Of a stretch of DNA of 64,000 nucleotides, positions 1 through 10,315 are shown piece after piece. The position numbers and the translations under genes are program-made. The notes under the pieces were generated by a model that saw only the letters and a program-made list of their open reading frames with translations, had not been told where the DNA came from and made no database searches. The stretch lies in assembly GCF_001653235.2 (NCBI RefSeq), contig NC_035792.1:3162001-3226000 (forward strand), in the 5' to 3' direction. The number at the start of each line of letters is the position of its first letter. Position 1 is the first letter of the stretch. The DNA comes from Pochonia chlamydosporia 170 (taxonomy: Eukaryota > Ascomycota > Sordariomycetes > Hypocreales > Clavicipitaceae).

Positions 1-788
1 CACCAGACCTCGTCGCATCCTCAACATGGACAACAACTCATCAGCATCTAAGCATGTCAACGCTACTGCTGTGAATAGGTCAGACGCTCTTATCTTTCTT
101 GATGTTGTTCACTCGAGACTTATGTTGTCATAGGGTTAAAGATGCCTATACAACGGCCGAAACAGGATCTAAACGGCTCACGTGCACTCGACTTGCTATG
201 TGGCTCAACGACACCGCCGAGGCGAGATCTGTTGTGACAATTGCTCAGCAATCAAATTTACCAGAGAGTCAGGGCCAAGAGTCACAGAAGGGTGGTCGGT
301 CCGGTCGTTGACTTATACATACTGATGCTTCTACATGGCATGCCCTGGCATCTCTACGAGTCAAAAATGACGACTTGATATAATTACTGGTATATATAAA
401 CAAAAATGTTTAAAAATTTGAAGTGGAATACAGACATACTCTGCACGCCTCTTATACAACTTCACTTCACCCAAGAGGCGGTTCTGATACTGTGGGCATC
501 CTGTACCTTGTTGCAGTTTAGTACAAGTTGGTGTATATTTTGTCAAACTGGGATATACATTGTCAATGCTTGGACATAGCCTGATTTCACTCTGTATGCC
601 TATCTCACTACGTCTGCACCAGTGCAAGTCACGTACGAGAAGTAAGCTTGCCCAACTCAGGTGTAGCCACTTACATGGGGATAGCTAGGATAAAGAACAC
701 CTTCTTTTCAATTGACGACAACTTGAATAAAATAAAAATAAGAAGAAAGAAAACAACCTCTTCACATTGCTCCGTCAGAACAAGTGAG
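1..788. other. Left-edge region without a supported gene
   Basis: I find no convincing gene here. One plus-strand frame is open from the window edge to about base 130 and could be the tail of a gene outside the window, but nothing in it is recognisable. Bases 370-760 are AT-rich with short stop-interrupted frames. The right part is the 3' flank of the minus-strand APH-like gene. Confidence 0.4.
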
Positions 789-1846
789 TCACTCTTCATC
801 AGCACAGAATGCCTCGATGTACCTAAAAGCCGTGTGCTCCGCGCCCAGCACAACCGTTTCGCCCGCGCCACTCAACTTCCTCAACCCATAACGTAGAAAT
901 ATGCCAGCCATTCTCGCAATATCAATAACATCTATATTTGAGCCCACATCAATAGCTTCCTTTCGAAACGTCTCCCAAAATAAGTCTCGCAAGGCTAAAT
1001 GATTGCTGTGATAATGCCAGCCCGTGGAGTTCATGTACCCCAGCACATTCTCGAGACCCCATAAATCCATGCCAAATGGGAGGACTTTGGCCTCAGACCA
1101 GCCAACAATTCCAGTGATATGACCGGTAGGGGGGTCAGTGAGGATTTTCAACGCACTAATTTCTCCGTGGTTGAGGACCAGGGGGTACTTTTCTGTGAAG
1201 AGCAGTGGCAGACCGTTGATCACGTATCGCAAGTTTCTGGTGAATCGAGGGGGGAGGTTTTCTGAGAGAAGCTGAAACTTTTGTTGGTAGTTATTGTGTA
1301 TAGCTTGAAGGGTATCAGTGGAGAGAGTCTGTCTCTTGTTCCAGGAACGAGCATAGTATCTGTGACAGCGTTAACTAGTATACAAGACAGTATATTTCTC
1401 TTCGTCTCATACCTTGCAAGGTCAGCTACGGTATTGGCATGCTGCGGAGAAGACTCCGACGTGGGACCAACCGCAACTTGATACTGTGATTGTGCTTCAA
1501 TGTAAACCCTGCCAGGAATTTTGTTCAAAGCATAGACGAAAAGCTGGGATTGGAGCTCCCCAATTGTTCCATGACAGGATGCAGAAGGAACTAGCGGTCC
1601 ATGAATGCCTATAGCCATGTTGCGGACCTGCTCATTTAATTCTGACTTTGGGGATCGAAAGTGGACAATGGAAGATTGGTCGGCTCCCGCAGTGACGGTG
1701 TAGCTGTAGGAACCTTGAATGGGAACAGGATGTACGGGCTCGCCGAACAAAGAAGCAGCGAGGTCATCACATTGTTTGCGGGTGACTTGGGGGTGTTCAT
1801 TGAAGAAGTCGTTGATTGCGCCGTCAAGAGTGTAGATGGCGAGCAT
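789..1846 (-). CDS. APH-family (aminoglycoside phosphotransferase-like) protein with degenerate catalytic motifs
   Basis: Two exons (1846-1413 and 1359-789) flank a 53-nt intron (donor GTATGAG, acceptor CACAG). Splicing joins ...VADLAR to YYARSWNKRQ and gives 334 residues, a usual length for fungal APH-fold proteins. The start MLAIYTLDGAINDFF fits the family N-terminus. The C-terminal lobe is well conserved (LPPRFTRNLRYVINGLPLLF, then PFGMDLWGLENVLGYM). The kinase signatures are altered: the expected HGDxxxxN catalytic loop reads HGEISALK (H209, E211, K216), and the metal-binding Asp of the usual IVDW segment is Gly (IVGW, G231). Family membership is clear. Loss of phosphotransfer activity is my inference, and the substrate of this fungal family is generally unknown. 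No frame disruption is seen once the intron is removed, so it may still be expressed as a pseudokinase. Confidence 0.82.
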
Positions 1847-2911
1847 GTTTGCGACGTGTGTATGTAAGAGGTGCCTTGCTTATGAGATGTGAGAGATGTA
1901 ACGGTGCTTCAGCAAATCTTGATACGTACCTGGGCATCTGTATATATTGTACTAGAGACAGAGAGATTTCCGTGATGGCGACCGTCGTGGCATGATGGTC
2001 GTTGTTCGGTGGTCATGATTTGAGACATTGTTGGTGATACTCTGGGCTGTTGGTCGCTTTGGCCTCCATTCGGCAATTGCCTGGGTTGGACCTGCACCAG
2101 CGGTTGATGCTTAAGACCATACCAATTTGTTAAGATGCTCAATAATTTAGGTACGATTACTACTCATAATAATATATTAATAGTAATTCGCAGGTGTTTA
2201 TATGGGTGGCTTTCAGCTTGGAATCTATCGTGGTAGGTCTAGCTGGCCGCAGCAATAGTCGCGTCCAAGTGCTTTGCTAACGTTTTGTGGTTTGGCCAAT
2301 ATGCCACAACTGATCATGTCTGTGGAATGACTTCAACATAATCAGCATCTACAACAATCTCCCTTTCTTAGCAGCACTGTAAATATCAATTTTTGGGTTC
2401 AACAGTGGCCGCACTAAACTATGAAGAATCGCCATCGATATATGAAGTGAAATGAAACTCGGGTAGTTGACCCGATTGGCTGTGCCAACATTTGGAGTCT
2501 GGGACCATCAGATGCTCCAGGGCGAAAATGTAGGCAGGACTTACGTAGTGCTCCACGACGACAGTGAACTTTCACTCAGTCATCCCCACCAAAAAAGGTG
2601 ACGCCTCGGGCAATAAGTCAAAGTCGAGCATGGTTGGGCTGTTCAAGCTGAGGAGACCACCAATCGCCACTTCGACCCTCCCTCCCTCACAACTCTGTTC
2701 CTCACAACGCGACGTCATCCATTAAACATAGTTGTTTGGTGGCACGCGGCACTCGTTTCATACATAAGGAGCTTAATGCGCACCTTCGAACTGTTTTCTC
2801 CTTCGTCTGTTTCCACATAAATAGAGCATAAAAGTCCTGCGTCATCTATTGAAACCTACAACCGACTTCACTTTCGCATATCAACTTCGACTACATACAC
2901 AAACCACCATC
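1847..2911. other. Intergenic region, divergent promoters
   Basis: This 1.06-kb stretch separates the minus-strand APH-like gene from the plus-strand small-protein gene. It holds an AT-rich tract around 2140-2185 and pyrimidine-rich stretches before 2911. I see no supportable open reading frame. Confidence 0.5.
2817..2834 (+). promoter_or_regulatory. TATA-like box upstream of the small-protein gene
   Basis: The sequence ATAAATAGAGCATAAAAG lies about 80-95 bases before the ATG at 2912 and is followed by a C/A-rich leader ending CACCATCATGG. The position and composition fit a fungal core promoter; no experimental support is available. Confidence 0.4.
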
Positions 2912-3208
2912 ATGGACAAGGTCAAGGAAGCAGTCAAAAAGGCCACATCGAGCTCCGAGAGCGTATGTTACTCGCCATGATGCGTCAGAAAATAGCCCTG
3001 ACCTACGCATCATCCGTCATCAGAGGAATACCCCGTGCTAACTAGACCATAGGAGAAACAATTCACCACCCAGCCCATTGAACATGGCGTTGACCCCAAG
3101 ATGGCTCCGCATCAAGCTCACCCTGGCCCGGCCATGACCAAGGATATGCCAGCGGAGGCGGGAACCAAGGAGGAGCGCCAGGCTAGAAAGGAGGAACTGA
3201 ACAAATAA
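2912..3208 (+). CDS. Small hydrophilic protein, 68 aa, two exons
   Basis: Exon 1 (2912-2962) encodes MDKVKEAVKKATSSSES. A 90-nt intron with donor GTATGTTA, branch GCTAAC and acceptor CATAG follows, and exon 2 (3053-3208) continues in frame with EKQFTTQPIEHGVDP to the stop after KEELNK. The product is rich in Lys, Glu, Ala, Pro and Gln and has no Cys, Trp, signal peptide or membrane segment, so it is probably disordered. Textbook splice sites, a TATA-like element, a good start context and intact phase across the intron argue that it is real despite its size. I do not recognise a named family. Small hydrophilic proteins of this kind are often stress- or conidiation-associated in filamentous fungi, but that role is only a suggestion. 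Confidence 0.7.
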
Positions 3209-4344
3209 AGGAGAGATAATATAAATGCATAAGAGTATGAAGCAATGAGATTGACGATTTACACTATAAAAGGCTCTTTAACGAATCTCGAACCGTGACC
3301 CCAATCAGGTCGTGACACCCACCCATGTCTTGCCATGTCTTGTCTTGTCTTGTCTTGCCTTGCCTTGCCTTGTCCATGTCTTGTCTGGTTTCTGGAATGA
3401 CGGACGGTCCACTATTCCACATTCCGCCGGGGCCCTGGTAGCTGTTACTGCTGATGCTGCCGCTACCTGCAACTAGCCAAGTGACAGATCCCCGTCTCCA
3501 CGCCCTGGCCTGACTGTGCGATGACGCCAGTGCTTTGGTGTCGCTGAGTCCCGTTGACGTGGCTGTGTCGGATCGAATATCCTTCACAGCCATTAGTAGA
3601 GCAGTCTGGTCAGGCCTGTCAATTTGGTGGCTGAAGCGCCGCTGTCGGTGCCATCAGATTCTGGAAGGTGAGCGAACGACAGCAAACACGCAGACAATGG
3701 CGTGTTGATTCTGAGCCCAAGTGGTCCGTATTCCGTGGTGGCCCTCTCTGGTGTCCAGCCATCCCGAGTGAGAATCCAACATTGAACGTCAATTTCGGTG
3801 GACCTCAGCTCCGAGTCTCCAGTACAGCCAAAAGTCACCAAGCCATTCAGCCTATCGTACTTGGTACCTCTCCCAAACCTCCAGACCCGACCGTCTTCAC
3901 CTCAATCACCGACCAACACTTTCATCCCGCGACAATCAATTTCTGCTCAAGTCTGGCCCATCTCACAAGGCGTCTCGCAACAATCTCCTGCTAGCCGTCA
4001 AAGGTGGTCGTGACATCCAATCTAAACGGCTGCCTCCACCAGGCCGCCAAGTCGCACCCAAGCCAAGCCCAGCCCAGCCAAGCAGCCCGCACTGGCTCTC
4101 CGCCTGGCCGTCTTGTGCTTGACGCCGACCGACCATCCATCCGCATCCGCATCTTCCCCAACCACAACCACAACCCGCCCCGGACGACTAGAGCCACCGA
4201 TTCAACCTCCATTCCACGTGTACAGAGTAATTTCGTACATGAGTCCTCGTCGTTTTCTCTCCTTTATTCCCGCAATAACCTTGAACCGCCCTTTGCTGTC
4301 CGCTTGAGCTTCGACACAGGAGCGCATCCGCCCCTCCCAACGTC
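3209..4344. other. Intergenic region upstream of the WASP gene
   Basis: This stretch holds the short-tandem tract at 3324-3385 and a long C/A- and CT-rich leader before the ATG at 4345. Open frames such as 3668-3994 and 4004-4537 have low-complexity, Pro/Thr/Ser-rich or Arg-rich translations and overlap the WASP start, so I do not call them. Confidence 0.5.
3324..3385. repeat. CTTGT/CTTGC pentanucleotide tandem tract
   Basis: About a dozen 5-bp units alternate between CTTGT and CTTGC, interspersed with CATGTCTTG units. It lies in the 3' flank of the small-protein gene and outside any called CDS. Confidence 0.8.
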
Positions 4345-6364
4345 ATGCCGTCGATACTCAACGACGACGACAAGGACACCGTCAAGCGGTTCGTCCCCAA
4401 GCAGTCCAACAAGATCCAGGCTGTTGCCGTCGCTAGGCTCTACGTCGCATATCCGAACCGATCAAAATGGACCTACACGGGCCTACAGGGAGCCATCGTG
4501 CTGGCCAACGACACTGTTGGGAACACCTTTTGGTTGAAGATGGTGGACATTTCGGTATGTTGTCAATTATGCCTTGTCACTAAACAGCTGTGCTCGCAAG
4601 TAACCGTTCCAATACGAATATGACACTAATGAGGACTCGCTTGCAACAGCCCACCAACCGAGGCGTCATTTGGGACCAGGAAATCTTCGACATCTGGAAT
4701 TACAACCAAGACCGCACCTTCTTTCATACCTTTGAGCTGGAAGACTGCGTGGCTGGGTTAAGCTTCGTCGACGAAAAGGAAGCCAAACAATTCAAGAAGA
4801 AGATGGATGAGCGAGAAAAGAATGCCAACCGAGCTACAAAGGCGACGCCCTTCGGGGGAGGCTCTCAACCCGTCCATAAGCACAGCTTGTTGGGAGGTTT
4901 ATTTGGACACCGTCACTCCTCTGCACCATCGCCCACCGAATCGACGAGACCCAACATACCGCCGCCCTCGTTTCACCACTCACCGACGTCCTCGCAAAGT
5001 ATGAATGGGAGCTTTGGAAGCCTTGCGCCGTCACAATTTGCCTTGCTGGATGCGTTTGACCCGCTGTGGAGAGAGCATTTCGGCCAGGACCTTACCGATA
5101 AAGGTCTCACGGATGACTTCATCAAGGATAACCAGGAGTTTATTGTCGATTTCTTGCGAGAGGAACAGGCCAAATTGAACAACCCCTCCCCACCTCCGCC
5201 ACCTCCTCCCACGAATGGAGGTGATTCGAGAAATGTTCGAGCACCACCACCGCCTCCTCCTCCAGCAGGAGGCGTCTCATCATCGTCGTCGTCAACGAAA
5301 CGAGGAGCACCTCCTCCGCCTCCTGCTCCCAGACGATCTGGCAAACCTGATGGGTCGGGAAGAGACGCAAGTCCTCCGCCTCCGCCATCTCCTCCTCGCC
5401 CCAAGTTCAACGCACCTCCGGCGCTGCCAGACGCCGGTAAATTCGCCCACATTGAGCAGACGAGGCGGAAACCAATCTCAACGCCGGCAGCCTCAGCACC
5501 CGGCCCTCCTCCGCCTCCCCGACCGGCCAAGACACCCATCGAACCCGAAAACACTAGCCACAAGTTCTCCGTCCCTCCGTCCTTCTCTGGCCAGCGTCTT
5601 CCTCCTCCGACCCCCAGCCGCGGACCTGTACCACCACCACCTCCTCCTCGAGCAAACGACTCTCACTCTGCTCCTCCAGCTCCCCCTCCATTGCCTCCTA
5701 AAGTACCAGCCAGCAGTGCTCCTCCGCCTCTCCCACCGTCGAGTTCACGACCCGTCCCTCCTCCTCCCGCTGCGGCCAGCATTCCGCCGCCTCCACCGCC
5801 GTTACCAGCATCCAACGCTCCTCCACCTCCACCGCTACCTTCATCAAGTGCTCCTCCACCTCCCCCGTTGCCCTCATCGAATGCTCCTCCTCCTCCACCA
5901 CCCATGCCATCCGGCNNNNNNNNNNNNNNNNNNNNCACCACCTCCTCCTCCTATGCCACCTTCAAGCGGTGCTCCTCCTCCCCCGCCTCCTCCACCACCA
6001 AACCGCGACTCAGGCTACTCATCAGGCGTACCAGCACCACCAGCAGGAGCTGACAAGGGCCGAGCCGCCATGCTGGGAGACATCCAAAAAGCAGGAGGAA
6101 TCGGGGCCCTTAAGAAAGTTGACAGGACTCAAATCCGTGACCGTTCTGCCGCCCAAGTTGGCGGTGGTGACTCAGGCAGTGCCGGTCCTCCTGCTGGTGC
6201 TGTACCTGCTGGAGGAGGTGGTGGCATGGCCGACGCATTGGCTGCCGCTTTGAAGAAGAGAAAGGATAAAGTTGGCAAGAGCGGTATGTTTACTAAACTC
6301 TTCTTGTTTTCTCTGTACTAACATGGTGATAGACGACGAAGGTGACGATGATGACTGGGATTAA
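4345..6364 (+). CDS. LAS17: WASP/Las17-type actin nucleation promoting factor
   Basis: Exon 1 (4345-4554), a 95-nt intron, exon 2 (4650-6283, with an assembly gap), a 49-nt intron and exon 3 (6333-6364). The N-terminus is a WH1/EVH1 domain (MPSILNDDDKDTVKRF to about residue 140, including the segment IFDIWNYNQDRTFFHTFELE). A long proline-rich region follows, with many PPPPPP runs for SH3 and profilin binding. Then come a WH2-like segment (RAAMLGDIQKAGGIGALKKV), a central segment (MADALAAALKKRKDKVGKS), and a short acidic tail encoded by its own exon, DDEGDDDDWD with the conserved Trp. This is the standard layout for activating the Arp2/3 complex at endocytic actin patches. The 20-N gap (5916-5935) breaks the frame: the coding frame differs on its two sides, so the gap length is nominal. 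Acidic-tail recovery needs the second intron. Confidence 0.93.
5916..5935. other. Assembly gap (20 N) inside the WASP proline repeat
   Basis: Twenty N's interrupt the proline-rich coding repeat. The upstream frame uses codons starting at positions divisible by 3 (TCC GGC just before the gap), while downstream the Pro codons CCA CCT CCT start at 5938. The true missing length must therefore be 1 modulo 3, not 20. The gap is probably a collapsed CCT/CCA repeat. Confidence 0.9.
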
Positions 6365-7324
6365 GATAAAACTACAAATCAGCACCACCATACAATACCC
6401 TTCTGAGACAGGACACCTCAATTTAAAATTTAAGAATGGGAAGACATTATCTTGTGGTGTCACATTGGCGGGCATAGCAAGTCTGGTGTAGCTCGCTGAG
6501 GAGTTGGACGGGAAAAACCATTCATTTCGTATCGTACCGTCGACAGGTTGTCGATATTTCATGTAGGACCAGACAATGATAAGAAGAGTAAAAAAATGCA
6601 GAAAAGTTTCACATGACCGATCACTTAAAAAATGGCATAATCTTGGTCTTCGTCTTGGTCTTCGTCTTGGTCTATCATGCAGACATCTACTGATGGGGGC
6701 CGCTACACGTGAAGGAAGGAAACAGATAATACCATGATGCTCATATTCATAAATAAACTGTAAAGAAAACAACAAAGTCGAAGTATGACATAAAGGACCT
6801 TTGAAGAAACATGACAAATGGACGCGCCGTGACGTCTCTCCCACCACGGCGGTCCCCAAACCTCCACTCCTGTTGAAAAAACTGTCGCGGGACCCAAGGG
6901 ATGACAAAATTTCGGTAAAAGAGCCCAGGATAAATGCTACAAATAACATTATTAAATGAGACGCTCCGTTGATTCATTGCTTCCAATGGGGTTGAGAGAG
7001 AAGACAGTATAAGATGATGTGTACATGTGAGCATCTCCCGGCCGACCCCGTCGCACGCGCAGCGCGACATGACGGAGCGGTTGTGCCTGGGAGAGGACTC
7101 ATGACACAGAGTATAACCGCGCGCGCGTAAGTCGGGACGACAAAGAGGACCCCAAAAGAGGTACACGGAAAAATGGCAAAAGGCAAAAGTGTGGCCCGTC
7201 CTGTTTCTCTTCCCTTTGTTGCTTCTGTGGGCGGGAGTCGTGGCTAAGAGTCGTAATCACGGGCAGCGGACCAGAGCTCCGCAAATGTGCCGATAAGTGC
7301 GGCAAAGAGGCGACAATTTGTCGT
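6365..7324. other. Intergenic region between WASP and eIF1A
   Basis: This is the shared 3' flank of two convergent genes. It holds a 12-bp tandem repeat at 6641-6673. Minus-strand frames here (6293-6949, 6747-7166) run into the antisense of WASP exon 3 or have no recognisable content, so no gene is called. Confidence 0.5.
6641..6673. repeat. 12-bp tandem repeat (TTGGTCTTCGTC)
   Basis: About 2.7 copies of a 12-base unit lie in the 3' flank of the WASP gene. No function is visible. Confidence 0.7.
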
Positions 7325-8206
7325 TTAAATGTCGTCAATATCAACTTCCTTCTTGCCGTCGCCTGCCTCAGAGTCCTCATCTGAGTCTGCGTCACCGAAC
7401 TCGAAGTAAGCCTCGCCGTCCTCTCCTTGGCCAAAGGTATCGGTCTCGTTGATCTTGGCGTGTTCCGGAAGCTCGCCATATGACTTGAGAGAACGAGCCT
7501 CGTCGGCGGTGTATTTCAAGATAACGTCACCCTTGTTGTCTTGAAAGTCACGGAGGGAGAGAAGGATGATGTCGCCCTGGTTAATCCAGACCTTCTTGCG
7601 CATCTTGCCACGGATCTGTCAGGAGAATAAAAGTTAGCCTGGCACGTCCCAGAATGTTGGTAGTGTATTCATATTTTGGGTGCTTGAAATCCCTCGCATG
7701 AAACTCATCAGGCCTCCATATGAAGCTTTGATCATCATTGGCAGTACGACTATGCTCAGGTGGTATCCCGAAATCGGAAGCATCTGCGAGGGGCCTGTGT
7801 TTGGAACGGAGCAACGATGGATGGGGGAATAGGGTGGTGGACTAGTGAGGGGGTTTTGGTGCATGGTCACATACGTTGGCGAGACGCTTGCTGCCGTCGA
7901 AGCAAAGGGCCTCGAGACGTCCGTTACCCAGCATCTTGATGACCTGGGCATATTCCTGGCCGTCCTCCTTGAAGGTCAACTCTCGGCGCTGGTCATCGTT
8001 CTCCTTGGTACCTCGTCTGCGGTTCTTGCCTCCCTATTGTTGCAACCAGGTCAGTATAGGATGCTTCATATTTCCAGTCATGTTGGTGCTCTCCTGGTCG
8101 AGGGATGCGCGCCAACGTGCCTGCAATGGCGGGGGCGGGGCAACACCAGAGTAGGGACTGGAAGCGTGTTCTTGAGAAGACTCACCTTTCCCTTGTTCTT
8201 AGGCAT
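7325..8206 (-). CDS. TIF11: Translation initiation factor eIF1A
   Basis: Three exons: 8206-8186 (MPKNKGK), 8033-7875 and 7615-7325. The introns are 152 nt (donor GTGAGT) and 259 nt (donor GTATGT, acceptor CTGACAG). The 156-residue product has the basic N-terminal tail ([19 protein letters not shown]), the OB-fold core ([20 protein letters not shown], then [20 protein letters not shown]) and an acidic C-terminal tail ending KKEVDIDDI, as in eukaryotic eIF1A. It binds the 40S A site with eIF1 and promotes scanning and start selection. The final VDIDDI resembles the C-terminal element that contacts eIF5B. Splicing restores an uninterrupted eIF1A, and the 7-codon first exon is easy to miss. Confidence 0.95.
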
Positions 8207-9170
8207 GTTGACCTGTGGTAGCGGTGGTGCGCGTTACGTTAAAAGGCTCCTGTAGGGTTGCGGTTGCGCAAAGGGAATGGGTTTTGTCGAGGGCAAAGAT
8301 GTGGACGGGAGGCTCTTTGCTCGAGAGTTGTGAAGTCAAGTTTGAAGGTGGCGGCAACGTTGTGGGAAGGAGGAACGGTGTGATTATTTGTATGGGACAT
8401 GGGTCTTGGCCTTTGGGAACAGGCCAGGCACTTTCCACTGGTACTGTGGGTACATGCACGGCTTTTTTTACTTTGGGTATACTTTCAGACGCCGAGCTTG
8501 ATATGCTGCATCCTGTGTCCACTAGGTGCAAGTCTCTTACTCCTACAAACTTGAGTTTGCCTCCGGCCAGATTAATTTTTCGCCTTCTGAGCCAGTTTGT
8601 TGTCGTCTGGCGTTGGGCCTTTGTGCGTGCGCCGCCCACGATGACTCAATGGTGGGCTGTGTGTGCACATTTGATGCATGGAGTGTGTGGGCTACGGGCT
8701 GATGGTGGTCCAAAAAAAAAATACTTTGGCCCCACATTGGACAGCATTTGGAGAGTTGGAGCCAGCGTCATCCCACCGTTGGACTTGATAGTTGTTAACT
8801 TTTGACTCCAGGGCTACTGCATATAAAACTAAAGTCTTGCATTAACACCCAGCCTCATAAACGAAACCAGGTATGTGCTTACATAATCATTTTTGCTGCA
8901 ACCTGAGTGGCGCTTGTGATTCAGTGCCTGACGGACCACAGCCAGTCACTGTCATTAGCGGACCAAGCTTCGTGACATTTTTTGCTGGTCAAGCTCTCCC
9001 ATCAGTCACACGCGACAAGCTCGACTCATTTCTTTTTCGCCTTTGCTGGTGTTGCGGCCAAGTTTGGCCACAAAGTCGTTGGATCTAAGCTCATCCCATT
9101 GGCTGCCTCGTTTCCTTTTACCTTGAATTGGCAAGATGACACTGGACATCAGCTTGCAGCTTAGGTTCAC
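8207..9170. other. Divergent intergenic region between eIF1A and the 9.2-kb gene
   Basis: The region contains an A10 homopolymer near 8711 and TATAAAA-like sequence near 8821. An open plus-strand frame (8215-8805) is antisense-flanking leader sequence with no recognisable domain, and I leave it out. Confidence 0.45.
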
Positions 9171-9884
9171 ATGGCGATAGTACCTACCTCCTGGCGGCCA
9201 CTGGCCACTTGTTCACGTTTCCCCTTGGCCTCGGTTTCATGGCTCTGCACGACACTACAGCGGCCATTCTCTGGTCGAGAACGACCGCCCAGCAGAGCAC
9301 GACCGAGACCGACCAAGATGCTGAGGTCGGTGAAAAGATTCATCCCTGAAGAAGCCAAGCGATTTGTCGGTGCCGACGGCAAGCTTCAGACTACGCAACA
9401 AAACCTAGACTTTCTGGTTGAACATGGTCTTGAAGTCGATAATGGACGCATGATTCGAATATCCGCAGGCTCGGAGCTGTCCAGAGCTGCTACAAATTAC
9501 TCTGTCACCGTCGCGTACAGCCCTCGACACATTATCCACCCATTTGACCTTCGTTACTTTGACCCTCGAGGCCACCCCATGGCAGCCATGGTGCGGGTCA
9601 AATATGCCCAAAAAACGCAAGAAGAGCCCTTGTGGATCATGGTAACTGCGGCTGGGGGTTCGCCTGCCGTGGTGCGCTCAGTAACCCAACGTCGATTTAC
9701 AAGATGCCTGCACGACGCCTTTCGAGAACTACGATCTGAGCCGGGGCCTAAACGTCAAGTTGCCCGCAGGATGCAGGGAACTCTTTGGATCACATTCCAC
9801 AATCCCATCAAAGCAGCTAGACATTCACCGGAGCGGTTTGGGCGGGTTATAGCCAACGGTTTGGTTCGGTACTGTACTGAGTGA
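9171..9884 (+). CDS. Hypothetical protein, 237 aa, possible mitochondrial presequence
   Basis: An uninterrupted frame starts with ATG at 9171. The first 50 residues are rich in Arg, Ser, Pro and Leu with almost no acidic residues (RPFSGRERPPSRARPRPTK), which fits a mitochondrial targeting peptide. A second Met at 9319 (MLRSVKRFIPEEAKRF) would give a shorter 188-residue product. The rest is a mixed alpha/beta composition with segments such as SPRHIIHPFDLRYFDPRGHP and a basic C-terminus (GTLWITFHNPIKAARHSPERF). I do not recognise the family. The length, the balanced composition and the divergent placement relative to eIF1A support a real gene, and a missed intron cannot be excluded. Confidence 0.6.
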   Translation: MAIVPTSWRPLATCSRFPLASVSWLCTTLQRPFSGRERPPSRARPRPTKMLRSVKRFIPEEAKRFVGADGKLQTTQQNLDFLVEHGLEVDNGRMIRISAGSELSRAATNYSVTVAYSPRHIIHPFDLRYFDPRGHPMAAMVRVKYAQKTQEEPLWIMVTAAGGSPAVVRSVTQRRFTRCLHDAFRELRSEPGPKRQVARRMQGTLWITFHNPIKAARHSPERFGRVIANGLVRYCTE

Positions 9885-10315
9885 GTTATGGACTTTGTAC
9901 GATAGCACTGGTTGCGAAACGGAGTTTTGGCCACGTTTTCTGCATTTAACGGCGCTTGGAGCATGGACACACAGCTGATGGCATGTTTTTATTTGTGATG
10001 GAGATTGAGAAGAGAGGGATCGATGACTAGTATTGGGAACTAGTCACAGCTGTATTCGCTAAGATGTACTATGAAAAGAGATGCGGCAGACCATCTCGTG
10101 TATCTATTCTGCCTTGTACAAACATATTAAACCACAAGGTCGGCCCGTATGTGTAGGTATATACCGACTGGGCCTTTTGATGCACCTTCTGCGACTTGCG
10201 ACTGGTTTGCCGTCGCTCCTTCCTCGCTTACTTCATGCTGTGACTGCAATTATCCCGAACTCCTCCTCTGATGAGGACGATGTCAAGCCGCCTACAAAAT
10301 CGGAAAATTGAACAC
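9885..10315. other. Intergenic region between convergent genes
   Basis: This is 3' flank for the 9.2-kb gene and for the lyase-peptidase gene. A 76-codon frame at 10081-10311 has no recognisable content. Nothing else is seen. Confidence 0.45.

Noticed and set aside
1..130. Possible end of a gene entering from the left edge
   Set aside because: A single open frame of 43 codons has nothing recognisable; no splice site or family evidence supports it.
1220..1846. Apparent frameshifted pseudogene of an APH protein (two overlapping minus-strand frames)
   Set aside because: A 53-nt intron with consensus sites joins the two frames exactly and restores conserved family sequence, so no frameshift is needed.
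4973..5563. Long Gly-rich minus-strand frame
   Set aside because: It is the antisense of the WASP proline repeat; poly-Gly arises from the reverse complement of CCT/CCA codons.
5215..6321. Separate plus-strand gene of 368 codons starting inside WASP
   Set aside because: Before the gap it is an off-frame reading of the proline repeat; after the gap it is the true WASP frame. It is one gene with a mis-sized gap.
6293..6949. Minus-strand frame with several hydrophobic stretches
   Set aside because: It overlaps the WASP terminal exon on the opposite strand, its start is not a good ATG and its content is unlike any family I know. It is 3' flank.
8215..8805. 196-codon plus-strand frame next to eIF1A
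   Set aside because: It lies in the eIF1A leader/promoter on the other strand, has an odd composition and no recognisable domain or splice structure.
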